Source of the DNA: Bordetella bronchialis
GTDB taxonomy: Bacteria > Pseudomonadota > Gammaproteobacteria > Burkholderiales > Burkholderiaceae_B
Length of the DNA stretch: 64,000 bases
Direction of reading: 5' to 3'
NCBI RefSeq assembly: GCF_001676705.1
Contig: NZ_CP016170.1
Coordinates: 3,968,001 to 4,032,000 of the forward strand
The position numbers and the translations under genes were made by a program. Each line of letters begins with the position of its first letter. Positions within the stretch are counted from its first letter, which is position 1. The notes beneath the pieces were generated by a model. It was given only the letters and a program-made list of their open reading frames with translations. It was not told the origin of the DNA and did no database searches. Shown here piece after piece: positions 8,785 through 16,080 of the stretch.

Positions 8785-10356
8785 TCAGGTGGCCGCAGTC
8801 CACCGATGTGGCAGCAGTTCGGCGATCCGATTGTTTTTCTGCGTCGGCAGCCGCGTCAGCACGTCCTTCAAGTAGACATACGGATCATGCCCGTTTAGTC
8901 GCGCCGACTGGATCAGGCTCATGATGGCGGCCGCGCGCTGGCCGCCGCGCAGTGATCCCGCGAACAACCAGTTCGCACGCCCGATCGCCCATGGACGAAT
9001 CTGGTTCTCGACCCAATTGTTGTCGATCGGGGCATGGCCGTCATCCAGATAGCGCACGAGCGCCTCCCAGCGTTTGAGGCTGTAATCGATGGCGCGAGCG
9101 GTGCCGGATCCGTCAGGCACGCGCTGGCGCTGCGCGATCAACCAGTTGTGCAGCGTCTGGGCGATCGGCCGCGCGCGTTCTTGTCGCATTCGCAGCCGCT
9201 CGTCGGCAGGCAGATCGGCCACATCACGTTCGACGCCATACAGGGCGCCGAACAATTCCAGCGCCTGGCCGGCAATCTGGCTCTGGTTGCTCGCATGCAG
9301 GTCATGGAATTTGCGCCGGGCATGGGCCATGCAACCCAACTCGATGATGCCGGCGGCGAACCCGGCCTTGTAGCCGACGTAATCGTCAGTCACCAGCTTG
9401 CCGCGCCAGTCGTCCAGGAACGTGCGGCAGTGCTCGCCGGCGCGACTGGGCGTGAAGTCATAGACCACTGCGCGCAGGCAGTCATAGGAGGTCGGCGTGT
9501 AGGCCCACAGGTAAGCCTTGTGCGTCTTGCCTGCCCCGGGCTTGAGCATCTGCACCGGTGTCTCGTCGGCGTGCAGCACGGCTTTGCCCAGTACTTCGGC
9601 CTTCAGCGCATCGACCAAGGGCTGTAGCCGCAACCCGCACACACCAACCCACTCGCCCAGCGTCGAGCGCGGCAGCGCCAGTCCGGCGCGTGCAAAGATG
9701 CCTTCCTGGCGATACAACGGCAGGTGATCGGCGAACTTCGCCACCAGCACCTGCGCCAAGAGCCCCGCCGTCGCGATGCCCTTGTCGATGACCTGAGCTG
9801 GCACCGGTGCCTGCGTGAGCGTCTCGCACTTGTCGCAGACCCATTTTCCGCGGATGTGCCGCTCGACCGTAAAGGTGCCGGGCAGGTAATCCAGCTTCTC
9901 GCTGATGTCTTCGCCGATGCGCTTCATGCCGCAGCCGCATCGGCAAACTGTAGAGGCGGGTTCGTGATGGATGTCGGTGCGCGGCAGTTCGGCCGGCAGC
10001 TTCATGCGTCGCGGCGCTTGCGGCTGCGCGGGCTTGGGCGCGATCGCCTCGCGCAGCGCGTTGACTTGCTCTTCGATGGCCGCCATGTCGGCATCCATCG
10101 TCTCTTCCAGCAGGCTCGCCTGCGCGGCGTTCAATTGCTCGCTGCGCTTGCCGTAGCGCCAGCGCTTGTACAGCGCCAGTTCCTGCGTGAGCTGATCGAT
10201 GTGCGTCTGCTTGAAGTGCAGTACGCGATCCCGCTCGGCGATCACCGCGTCGTGAGCCGCGATCCGGGCGTTACGCACGGCCACCTCGCCCATCAGGCGC
10301 TCGGCCAATGCGCGCAGTTGCTGCGCGTCAAGGTGGTCCAGGGATGCGGTACTCAT
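8785..10356 (-). CDS. tnpC: IS66 transposase TnpC
   Basis: A 523-residue DDE transposase, the usual length for IS66. The N-terminal third has a leucine-zipper-like helix (HIDQLTQELALYKRWRYGKR). A Cys pair motif (CRCGC) and VCDKCETLTQAPVP form the zinc-binding region typical of IS66 transposases. The catalytic core contains HADETPVQ (first Asp), TDDYVGYKAG (second Asp) and the C-terminal Glu in NWVENQIRPW. It lies 60 bases downstream of tnpB. Confidence 0.95.
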   Translation of the reverse strand: MSTASLDHLDAQQLRALAERLMGEVAVRNARIAAHDAVIAERDRVLHFKQTHIDQLTQELALYKRWRYGKRSEQLNAAQASLLEETMDADMAAIEEQVNALREAIAPKPAQPQAPRRMKLPAELPRTDIHHEPASTVCRCGCGMKRIGEDISEKLDYLPGTFTVERHIRGKWVCDKCETLTQAPVPAQVIDKGIATAGLLAQVLVAKFADHLPLYRQEGIFARAGLALPRSTLGEWVGVCGLRLQPLVDALKAEVLGKAVLHADETPVQMLKPGAGKTHKAYLWAYTPTSYDCLRAVVYDFTPSRAGEHCRTFLDDWRGKLVTDDYVGYKAGFAAGIIELGCMAHARRKFHDLHASNQSQIAGQALELFGALYGVERDVADLPADERLRMRQERARPIAQTLHNWLIAQRQRVPDGSGTARAIDYSLKRWEALVRYLDDGHAPIDNNWVENQIRPWAIGRANWLFAGSLRGGQRAAAIMSLIQSARLNGHDPYVYLKDVLTRLPTQKNNRIAELLPHRWTAAT

Positions 10357-10416
10357 GGCCGCCAGTATGCCGCACGGTTCGCGGCGGCGGTATTGGCGTC
10401 TTGCCGGATTGCGCGG

Positions 10417-10752
10417 TTACAGCACCGAGATCGCACCGGCAGCGCCGACGTGCTGCCAGGGCAGGCCCAGCACCAGCGCCTGCCATTGTTCGCTGTCCAG
10501 CGCCATATGCGGACCGTGGGTCGCCTCGGCCCACGTGAACTTGCCACGGTTCAGCCGGCGCGCGGCCAGCCACACGCCGATCCCGTCGTGCACCAACACC
10601 TTCATGCGGTTGGCGCGCCGGTTTGCGAAACAGTAGGCGTGGTGCGGGCGTGCAATACCGAACACCGCCACCACCCGCGCCAGCGCCGTCTCGGTGCCGG
10701 CGCGCATGTCCAGCGGCTCGGTGGCCAGCCAGATCGCATCGACCCGGATCAC
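10417..10752 (-). CDS. tnpB: IS66 accessory protein TnpB
   Basis: A 111-residue protein beginning at a GTG (10752) with VIRVDAIWLATEPLDMRAG, the standard start of IS66 Orf2 proteins. It contains the family hallmark FANRRANRMKVLVHDGIG. The GTG overlaps the TGA of tnpA in the sequence GTGA (10752-10749), so translation is probably coupled. TnpB is required for transposition of IS66 elements; its biochemical role is unclear. Confidence 0.92.
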   Translation of the reverse strand: MIRVDAIWLATEPLDMRAGTETALARVVAVFGIARPHHAYCFANRRANRMKVLVHDGIGVWLAARRLNRGKFTWAEATHGPHMALDSEQWQALVLGLPWQHVGAAGAISVL

Positions 10753-11087
10753 CGCAGCCACTCTCGTAGCCACGCCACGCAGGCGCCCGCTTCGCTCACG
10801 GGCCACTGCACCGTCGCTTGCACCGGGCCGCGCGACAGCCGGATTTCAATATGCCGGCCCAGTGCCGGCAGCGCCGGTGCGACCACGGGCAAAAACGCGG
10901 GCGTGGCGGCCGGCGCGCGGCTGGCGAGCCGGATCCATTTATGCACCAGGTTCGCGTTCACGCCGTGCGACAGCGCGACGCTGGCAATGGATGCCCCAGG
11001 CTGATTACACTGCGCCACGATCTGCGCCTTCAGCGTCTTCGGATAAGACCGGCGTTTACGCAGCGGCGCTAATTCTGTCTTCGTCAT
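10749..11087 (-). CDS. tnpA: IS66 accessory protein TnpA
   Basis: A 112-residue helix-turn-helix protein of the IS3/IS911-like OrfA type found as IS66 Orf1: RRSYPKTLKAQIVAQC, then GASIASVALSHGVNANLVHKW. The start at 11087 (MTKTELAPL) is chosen from the family; an upstream in-frame ATG at 11126 would add 13 unrelated residues. First gene of the element, 74 bases inside the right terminal repeat. Confidence 0.9.
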   Translation of the reverse strand: MTKTELAPLRKRRSYPKTLKAQIVAQCNQPGASIASVALSHGVNANLVHKWIRLASRAPAATPAFLPVVAPALPALGRHIEIRLSRGPVQATVQWPVSEAGACVAWLREWLR

Positions 11088-11161
11088 GGTGTGCACCAAA
11101 AAATGGTGGACACTAATCGCAGACAACGCCGTGGCTCAAGACGGGATCACCGGGCCCTTAC

Positions 11162-11169
11162 GGTCCATC
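11162..11169. repeat. 8-bp target site duplication of the IS66 element, right copy
   Basis: GGTCCATC immediately follows the right inverted repeat; identical to 8742-8749. Confidence 0.92.
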
Positions 11170-11200
11170 AGCCAATCCACCGGACAATCCACCAGACAAC

Positions 11201-11223
11201 AAAAAACCGCCACGCGGGCGGTT
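11201..11223 (-). terminator. Rho-independent terminator, original tRNA-Asn downstream side
   Basis: On the minus strand AACCGCC and GGCGGTT form a stem with a CGCGT loop, followed by a run of T (AAAAAA on the plus strand at 11201-11206). It lies beyond the partial tRNA-Asn copy, where the terminator of the undisturbed tRNA gene would be. A similar hairpin stands next to the intact tRNA at 15745-15767. Confidence 0.7.
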
Positions 11224-11243
11224 CTGTCGTTGTCTTTCTTGTG

Positions 11244-11273
11244 CTTGCCTTGCTTGTCCTTGCCTTGCTTGCC
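11244..11273. repeat. Tandem 15-bp repeat
   Basis: CTTGCCTTGCTTGTC (11244-11258) is followed directly by CTTGCCTTGCTTGCC (11259-11273), 14 of 15 identical, in the spacer between the terminator and the tRNA-Asn remnant. Confidence 0.75.
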
Positions 11274-11284
11274 CTCTAACAGCG

Positions 11285-11326
11285 TTTGGCTCCCCGAGCT
11301 GGGCTCGAACCAGCGGATTAACAGTC
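11285..11326 (-). repeat. Partial tRNA-Asn copy, distal attachment site of the island
   Basis: Bases 11285-11315 are identical over 31 bp to 15792-15822, the 3' end and T-arm of the intact tRNA-Asn gene including its encoded CCA. After a 7-base gap (ACCTGCG at 15823-15829 is missing here) the match resumes with GATTAACAGTC, which covers the anticodon. Beyond that the similarity stops. A 3' tRNA fragment at the far end of an integrase-linked segment is the normal signature of site-specific integration into a tRNA gene. Confidence 0.85.
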
Positions 11327-11826
11327 GCGCGGTCCGAAATAGCTGAAGCAAGACGGGTCCGCAATATCAATGACTTGTGATTTCATCCATCCGTGGACTG
11401 CGCGCGGCTTTCCATTCATTTTGGCCCCTTTTTCGGGCACTGTGGGCAAAATTTGGACACGGCGCGCGTAGTGCTTGTTGCGTAACGGAGCTTCGCCTTC
11501 TTGGCGATACACCGTCCGTACGGGGCGCTGTCCCGTCTCTCGCCCACACTTCTTGAACTCGAGCGTACGCGCCGGGTGGCTGGACCTACCCGCCTTGACA
11601 CGGCAAGATAACAGCCCGTGAGGCGCATGCGCGCATGCGCCCACATAATATGCAAAACATCGTAAGGCGGGCCACGACGGCTGGCCCTTCAAGGAACACA
11701 TCCGACCATGTCGACCACCGCGGCGACGCATCACACTACACATAGCTAAGGCGAGCGGCGGCCAAAAAATCGCCTCTTGCCGCTTCCAACATTGTTAGGT
11801 TAAGTTACGTCCCATCGAAGGCAAGG
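11327..11826. other. 500-base island leader without a supported gene
   Basis: A minus-strand frame at 11318-11743 is open but has an unconvincing composition and runs through the tRNA remnant, so I do not call it. The notable element is a perfect 20-bp palindrome at 11622-11641 (GGCGCATGCG and its mirror). Upstream of the large gene, TTGCCG at 11777-11782 and TTAAGT at 11800-11805 (17-base spacing) form a weak promoter candidate. Confidence 0.4.
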
Positions 11827-14502
11827 GTGCGCCAGACAATGTTTCAAATACCCGTACTGAAGACATTACATACCGAGTCGGACGTCGAACAAAAGCTGAT
11901 TTTTCCACTCCTCACGACTCCGCTGCCGTATGGGCTTGGCATTCCCCAAGCTCAGATACTGACGAAACTCGAGATTCGCCGCTTGGATATTGGAAAAGGC
12001 AACGACAAGAAAAGGTACTTTCCTGACTATATCGTTACCTGCGAAGCCCTGCCCCTATTCGTAATAGAAGCAAAGGAACCATCTGCAGACGTCCTGAATG
12101 CCCTACGAGAGGCAAGACTGTATGCCAATGCCATAAATTCCAAATTTCCCTCGGGATTCAACCCGGTCTACTTTGTTGCAGCTTGCAATGGTATAGACTT
12201 CCTTTACGGCGCCCCTGACTCAGACGACCACATCTCAATCCCGTGTGCTGATTTGACGGTAAGTCATCAGGTATTCGGCGAGATGCAGCAAAGGCTGGCA
12301 TGGCAAAATTTGCGGGCGAAAGCTGTAGCACTCAGCGCTACGCTAAAGCCACAAAGGTTCTGGAAGCCGAAGAAGCTCCTGGGCGGTAACGGTGTTCAAA
12401 CGGAGGAGGTCGGTCACAACTCTTTTGGTTCAACACTATCAGCTGAGTACGGTCATATATTTTCACCGGAAGACGTCTCGGACCGCGCCGAGATCGCCCG
12501 CCACGCATATGTTGACTCTAGGGCGTCCCAGCGCGCTATCGAACCAATTGATCGTGTCATCAGAGCAGCGCGACCTAACAGTGAAACATTAGCGACCACG
12601 ATCGGAAGCACAGCAAATCCTACCGAACTTTTAGAGAAACTGAAAAAGACACCCAAGCTCGAAGGGAAGGTCATTCTGCTTATTGGTAGCGTAGGATCCG
12701 GCAAAAGCACGTTCGTGGATCACTTAATATATAAAGTGCTTCCGGACGACCTGTTAGCCACTACGCTTTGGTGCAGAGTCAATATGAACAAGGCTCCTGC
12801 ATCTAAAGACGAAATATATAAGTGGCTTAGGGCACAGATTGCCGATGGTTGCAAACGTGCGTACCCTGACGAGGATTTTGACAGTTTAGAATCCAGCAAG
12901 AAGGTATATTCTGTTGAAGTTAACCGATTCGAAAAAGTTCAAGGACGCCTTTTGAAGGAGGCGGGTGACCTCCAAGAATATACGCGCCGATTGGTAGAGC
13001 TCCTAACGACTTGCCAAGCAGACGGTGAACTAACATCGAAAGCGATCTCTCGATATTGCTGCGGGGAAAGGGGTAAGTTGCTAGTAGTTGTTTTGGACAA
13101 CTGTGACAAGCGGTCACGAGACGAGCAACTACTCATGTTCCAAGCCGCTCAGTGGATCCAAAGCGAATATCGCGCGCTAATTGTGCTCCCGCTGCGCGAA
13201 GAAACATTCGAAGCTCATCAAGATGAGAAGCCCCTCGACACGGCGGTCAAAGATTTGACTTTCCGCATTGAACCACCTCTGTTTCAGCACGTGCTGGTAC
13301 GAAGGGTTCAGCTCGCCTTGTCTAAAATGAAATCAGGCGATGAGCGCACACTATCTTATGACTTGCCTAACGGATTCACGGTAACCTACCCCCCGACGGA
13401 ACAGGCTTATTATCTGTCTTCCATCGTGCGTTCCCTTTTCGAGCACGACCGATTTATACGACGAATGATTACTGGGTTATCCGGAAAAAATATCCGGAAA
13501 GCCCTCGAAATATTCATGGACTTTTGCAACAGCGCGCATTTGAGCGAAGACGAAATTTTCCGTATTAGGAGTACGTCGGGCCAGCACACCTTGCCACTGT
13601 ACCTCGTTACCCGAATCCTTCTACGTGGGAACTTGCGGTTCTACGACGAAAGTGCGTCTCCTGTCAAAAGCCTCTTCAACATCTTTCATTACGACAGCGC
13701 GCCTTTTTATTTCACCCGCCTTGTCATCCTGCGGTGGTTAAGCAACCGGTTCCATCAAACCGGACCTAACGGCACTCGTGGATATTTCCCAGTACGTGAG
13801 ATGCGCGCGGAGCTGCTCAAGGTAGGGGTCCCGGACTACGCGTTTGACAGAGAGCTGGACTTTCTTATCAAGGCCCAATGCATTACATCCGAGACCTTGA
13901 GCAATGAAAAGGTGGATGAGAATGACCTTGTAAGGCTAAGCGCAGCGGGCCATGTCCACTTGGACCTGCTTGGGAACGTCGACTATCTGGCCACAGTCGC
14001 GGAGGACACCTGGTTTGATGATCGCAGTCTAGCCTCGCGTATTGCGGAGCGGATCGGCAGACCTTATCACCACTTGCAGGTGGCTACCCAACTCATCAAC
14101 GCCAAAGAGTTTGCTGATTACTTGAAACTAAAACTCGATGCCGCTCTGAAGAGCATCCTCATATTCAGAGAAGACGACGCCGCAGTGACTGAACTATTGG
14201 ACCTGTCTAAAGCGGTCGAGGCGGTAGATGCACTAGCCAAGAACCAAAAACTGGACGAATGGCTGGCCATAGAGCAGAAATATTATACGGGTTCGGTGCA
14301 CAGAAAACGGATCGTAAACCGTACCATGCATCATGGAATATTTGTGGAAATGGAACCAGGTTTCAATGGGCTCATTTTCAAGGATCAACTTCCGGAAAGC
14401 TACATGACGGATGAGGTTTTTTTCCCCAATGAAGAAATCGACGTCAAAGTGAAGTTCCTCGACCGCCAAAAGAAACGAATCGGACTTGCTTTTTCATCTT
14501 AA
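11827..14502 (+). CDS. PD-(D/E)xK nuclease / P-loop NTPase / S1 domain fusion, candidate defence protein
   Basis: An 891-residue protein; the start is GTG at 11827 (GAAGG 5 bases upstream) or ATG at 11839. Residues 15-150 resemble the HsdR N-terminal nuclease domain: ESDVEQKLIFPLL, then P66-D67 and E81-A-K83 (FPDY, VIEAK), the PD-(D/E)xK triad. Residues about 270-620 are a STAND/KAP-like NTPase: Walker A GSVGSGKST at 287-295, and Walker B LLVVVLDNCD with D424. Residues 680-760 look like a winged helix (FDRELDFLIKAQCITSE). Residues 817-890 form an S1 RNA-binding fold (GIFVEMEPGFNGLIFKDQL, then VKVKFLDRQKKRIGLAFS). Nuclease plus NTPase sensor is typical of antiphage effectors; S1 suggests RNA or ribosome recognition. 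No partner gene. I do not recognise a named system with this order; it may relate to Sll1717-type P-loop ATPases. Confidence 0.8.
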   Translation: MRQTMFQIPVLKTLHTESDVEQKLIFPLLTTPLPYGLGIPQAQILTKLEIRRLDIGKGNDKKRYFPDYIVTCEALPLFVIEAKEPSADVLNALREARLYANAINSKFPSGFNPVYFVAACNGIDFLYGAPDSDDHISIPCADLTVSHQVFGEMQQRLAWQNLRAKAVALSATLKPQRFWKPKKLLGGNGVQTEEVGHNSFGSTLSAEYGHIFSPEDVSDRAEIARHAYVDSRASQRAIEPIDRVIRAARPNSETLATTIGSTANPTELLEKLKKTPKLEGKVILLIGSVGSGKSTFVDHLIYKVLPDDLLATTLWCRVNMNKAPASKDEIYKWLRAQIADGCKRAYPDEDFDSLESSKKVYSVEVNRFEKVQGRLLKEAGDLQEYTRRLVELLTTCQADGELTSKAISRYCCGERGKLLVVVLDNCDKRSRDEQLLMFQAAQWIQSEYRALIVLPLREETFEAHQDEKPLDTAVKDLTFRIEPPLFQHVLVRRVQLALSKMKSGDERTLSYDLPNGFTVTYPPTEQAYYLSSIVRSLFEHDRFIRRMITGLSGKNIRKALEIFMDFCNSAHLSEDEIFRIRSTSGQHTLPLYLVTRILLRGNLRFYDESASPVKSLFNIFHYDSAPFYFTRLVILRWLSNRFHQTGPNGTRGYFPVREMRAELLKVGVPDYAFDRELDFLIKAQCITSETLSNEKVDENDLVRLSAAGHVHLDLLGNVDYLATVAEDTWFDDRSLASRIAERIGRPYHHLQVATQLINAKEFADYLKLKLDAALKSILIFREDDAAVTELLDLSKAVEAVDALAKNQKLDEWLAIEQKYYTGSVHRKRIVNRTMHHGIFVEMEPGFNGLIFKDQLPESYMTDEVFFPNEEIDVKVKFLDRQKKRIGLAFSS

Positions 14503-14513
14503 TAGCACAAAGC

Positions 14514-14545
14514 AAAAGGCCCCGCTTCACTAGCCGGGGCCTTTT
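14514..14545 (+). terminator. Rho-independent terminator of the nuclease/NTPase gene
   Basis: AAAAGGCCCCG and CGGGGCCTTTT form an 11-bp perfect stem with a short loop, starting 12 bases after the stop codon. The A and T tracts make it work in both directions. Confidence 0.9.
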
Positions 14546-14906
14546 GGGATAAGAACTACTGATCTTAGTTCATCTCCGCTCCATAAGGGCTATATGAGAT
14601 CATCGATCTCTAGAAATTGCCAATCGGCAGTCCACTTGGAAGACGCTGACCACGCAGCGCAGAAAAAAAGGGCCTCACTCACTGAGGGCATTCGGTAGGA
14701 GTGTATAAAGTCTGCTAGGCATCTGTCAACACCAAGTACTCGGAAGCGCCAACCATAGGGATGCGCATACGCCCTACTTGGATCCATACATTCCAAAGGC
14801 CCCGCAGCCCCATGAGGCTAGTGACAGGTCTACGTCCTCCCAGGCGCGAAGCGATCACAGGCATACATCGACGTTCTACTTTCATGTGCTCACACTCCAC
14901 CGCTTG
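14546..14906. other. Spacer between cargo gene and integrase remnant
   Basis: No supported gene. Short open frames exist on both strands (for example 14590-14796 minus, 68 residues, rich in Trp and Cys), but none has a ribosome-binding site or recognisable domain. The missing N-terminal part of the integrase would be expected here and could not be recovered in any frame. Confidence 0.35.
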
Positions 14907-15778
14907 AAGCTGTACGCCAACGCACGCGACTACCGCAACAAACTGCGGCACGTTGCGTATTGGCGCGACCAGTTCCGCGGCCGCACGCTACGTTCTTTAA
15001 TTGCTGGCGACGTCATGGAGGCGGCGCCGACGCACATCACACGTCCTGGCGGCCCGGTCGAGCCGCTGGCGCCGGCGACCATCAATCGCCATCTGGCGAC
15101 CATGGGCCGCATCCTTTCGCTGTGCGGTGAATAGGGTTGGATATCGAAGGTGCCCAAGCTCACCACCTACGAAGAGCCGGAGACGCGCGTGCGCTGGGAG
15201 CCCAAGCAAGTCATCGTGCGGCTGATTAGAATGACCGTGCGTTGGATGCAAGAGTTGAGCTTATTCGCCGTGGCCACCGGCATGCGGCAAAGCGAAATAA
15301 CGACGCTCACCTAGTCCCAGGTGGACCTGGTGCGGCAGCATGCGCACGTGACCGCCGACGGCGCCAAGTCGAAGAAAGCCCGCGCCGTGCCGCTAAATGC
15401 CGACGCGCTGCAAGTGCTGCGTCAGCGTCGGGGCCTGCATCCTACGCTTGTGTTCACGCGCTCCGACGTGCCGGACCGTGATGCCATCGCTATCCAGGAA
15501 GTTGACCGCCGCGTGCTGGCCAGAGCAGGCGCCGCGGTCGGCATCGAGGACTTCCATTTTCACGACTCCGCCACACGTGGGCATCGTGGCACGTGCAGAG
15601 CGGCACACCGCTGCTGGTGCTGAAAGAGCTGGGAGGATGGAAGAAGATTGAGATGGTGTTGAAGTATGCGCACCTAGCGCCTGACCATCTATCGCATCAC
15701 GCGCATGCGGTCACGTTTTTGTCACAGCAGGACGCGCAAAAAGAAAAACCGCCGGCCAGGGCGGTTTTAAGTGCTTGA
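14778..15778 (+). pseudogene. Tyrosine site-specific integrase, degenerate
   Basis: Recognisable phage-type integrase sequence runs from about 14907 to 15778. The core-binding part reads YWRDQFRGRTLRSL and PATINRHLATMGRILSLCGE, and the catalytic part starts ELSLFAVATGMRQSEITTLT (Arg box). The frame is stopped by TAG at 15132-15134 and at 15312-15314, each where the family has Trp (TGG to TAG). A one-base deletion near 15566 then shifts the frame: HD ends one frame and [19 protein letters not shown] continues in the next, so the His-x-x-Arg box spans the break. The last block, [20 protein letters not shown], holds the nucleophilic Tyr. The N-terminus is missing. It lies 15 bases from the tRNA-Asn. 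Confidence 0.88.
15741..15770. terminator. Bidirectional terminator between integrase and tRNA-Asn
   Basis: AAAACCGCC (15745-15753) and GGCGGTTTT (15759-15767) form a stem with A and T tracts on both sides. It can end transcription of the integrase (plus) and of tRNA-Asn (minus), and resembles the hairpin at 11201-11223 beyond the partial tRNA copy. Confidence 0.8.
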
Positions 15779-15793
15779 TTCTCTATACAGTTT

Positions 15794-15869
15794 TGGCTCC
15801 CCGAGCTGGGCTCGAACCAGCGACCTGCGGATTAACAGTCCGTCGCTCTACCGACTGAGCTATCGGGGA
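15794..15869 (-). tRNA. tRNA-Asn (anticodon GTT)
   Basis: Read on the minus strand the 76-base gene folds as a cloverleaf: acceptor TCCCCGA pairs with TCGGGGA, the D-arm contains AGCTCAGTCGGTAGAGC, the anticodon loop is CTGTTAA, and the T-arm is TGGTTCGAGCCCA. CCA is encoded. It is the integration target of the island: its 3' half is partly copied at 11285-11326. Confidence 0.97.
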
Positions 15870-16080
15870 TCTGTTAGAGAAGCGAGACTATAGCACGTTT
15901 TTTTTGGGTTGTGCAAACCCGGGGAACTTCCGCGCGAAGAACGTCGCGCCGGATGCCCTGCCCTTGCGGCCGGCTCACCGAGAGCCGCCCGGGGTCGGGC
16001 GGTGCGCGGTAAGGCGGCGTGCCGGCAAGGCATCCGCCCGCAAGGCGGCGCGGCCGCACCGTGACCGCGCGCACCTTGCA

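Larger units (their letters stand above)
8750..11161 (-). mobile_element. Complete IS66-family insertion sequence
   Basis: A 2412-bp element with three genes on the minus strand (tnpA, tnpB, tnpC). The ends are imperfect inverted repeats: GTAAGCGGCCGGTAATCACG reading inwards from 8750 and GTAAGGGCCCGGTGATCCCG reading inwards from 11161 (16 of 20 identical). It is flanked by a perfect 8-bp duplication, GGTCCATC. All three reading frames are open, so the copy looks recent and potentially active. Removing the element and one repeat rejoins 8749 to 11170, which suggests that the region downstream of the membrane-protein gene originally ran on to the terminator and tRNA-Asn. Confidence 0.95.
11285..15822. 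mobile_element. Small genomic island integrated in tRNA-Asn, now immobile
   Basis: The island is bounded by the partial tRNA copy (11285-11326) and the intact tRNA-Asn (from 15792). It contains a non-coding leader, one large nuclease/NTPase gene and a decayed tyrosine integrase that reads towards the tRNA. The large gene is visibly lower in G+C and uses more A/T-ending codons than its neighbours, which supports foreign origin. The integrase has two in-frame stops and a frameshift and has lost its N-terminus, so the element should no longer excise by itself. Boundaries are inferred from the repeat. Confidence 0.8.

Noticed and set aside
11318..11743. A 141-residue minus-strand frame in the island leader
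   Set aside because: It runs into the tRNA remnant, has no ribosome-binding site and no recognisable domain.
14590..14796. A 68-residue minus-strand frame with many Trp and Cys residues
   Set aside because: No start signal or family pattern, and it lies where the lost integrase N-terminus should be; chance frame is more likely.
15132..15314. Programmed amber readthrough of the integrase
   Set aside because: Both TAG codons are at Trp positions, but the gene also has a one-base deletion and no N-terminus, which fits ordinary decay.
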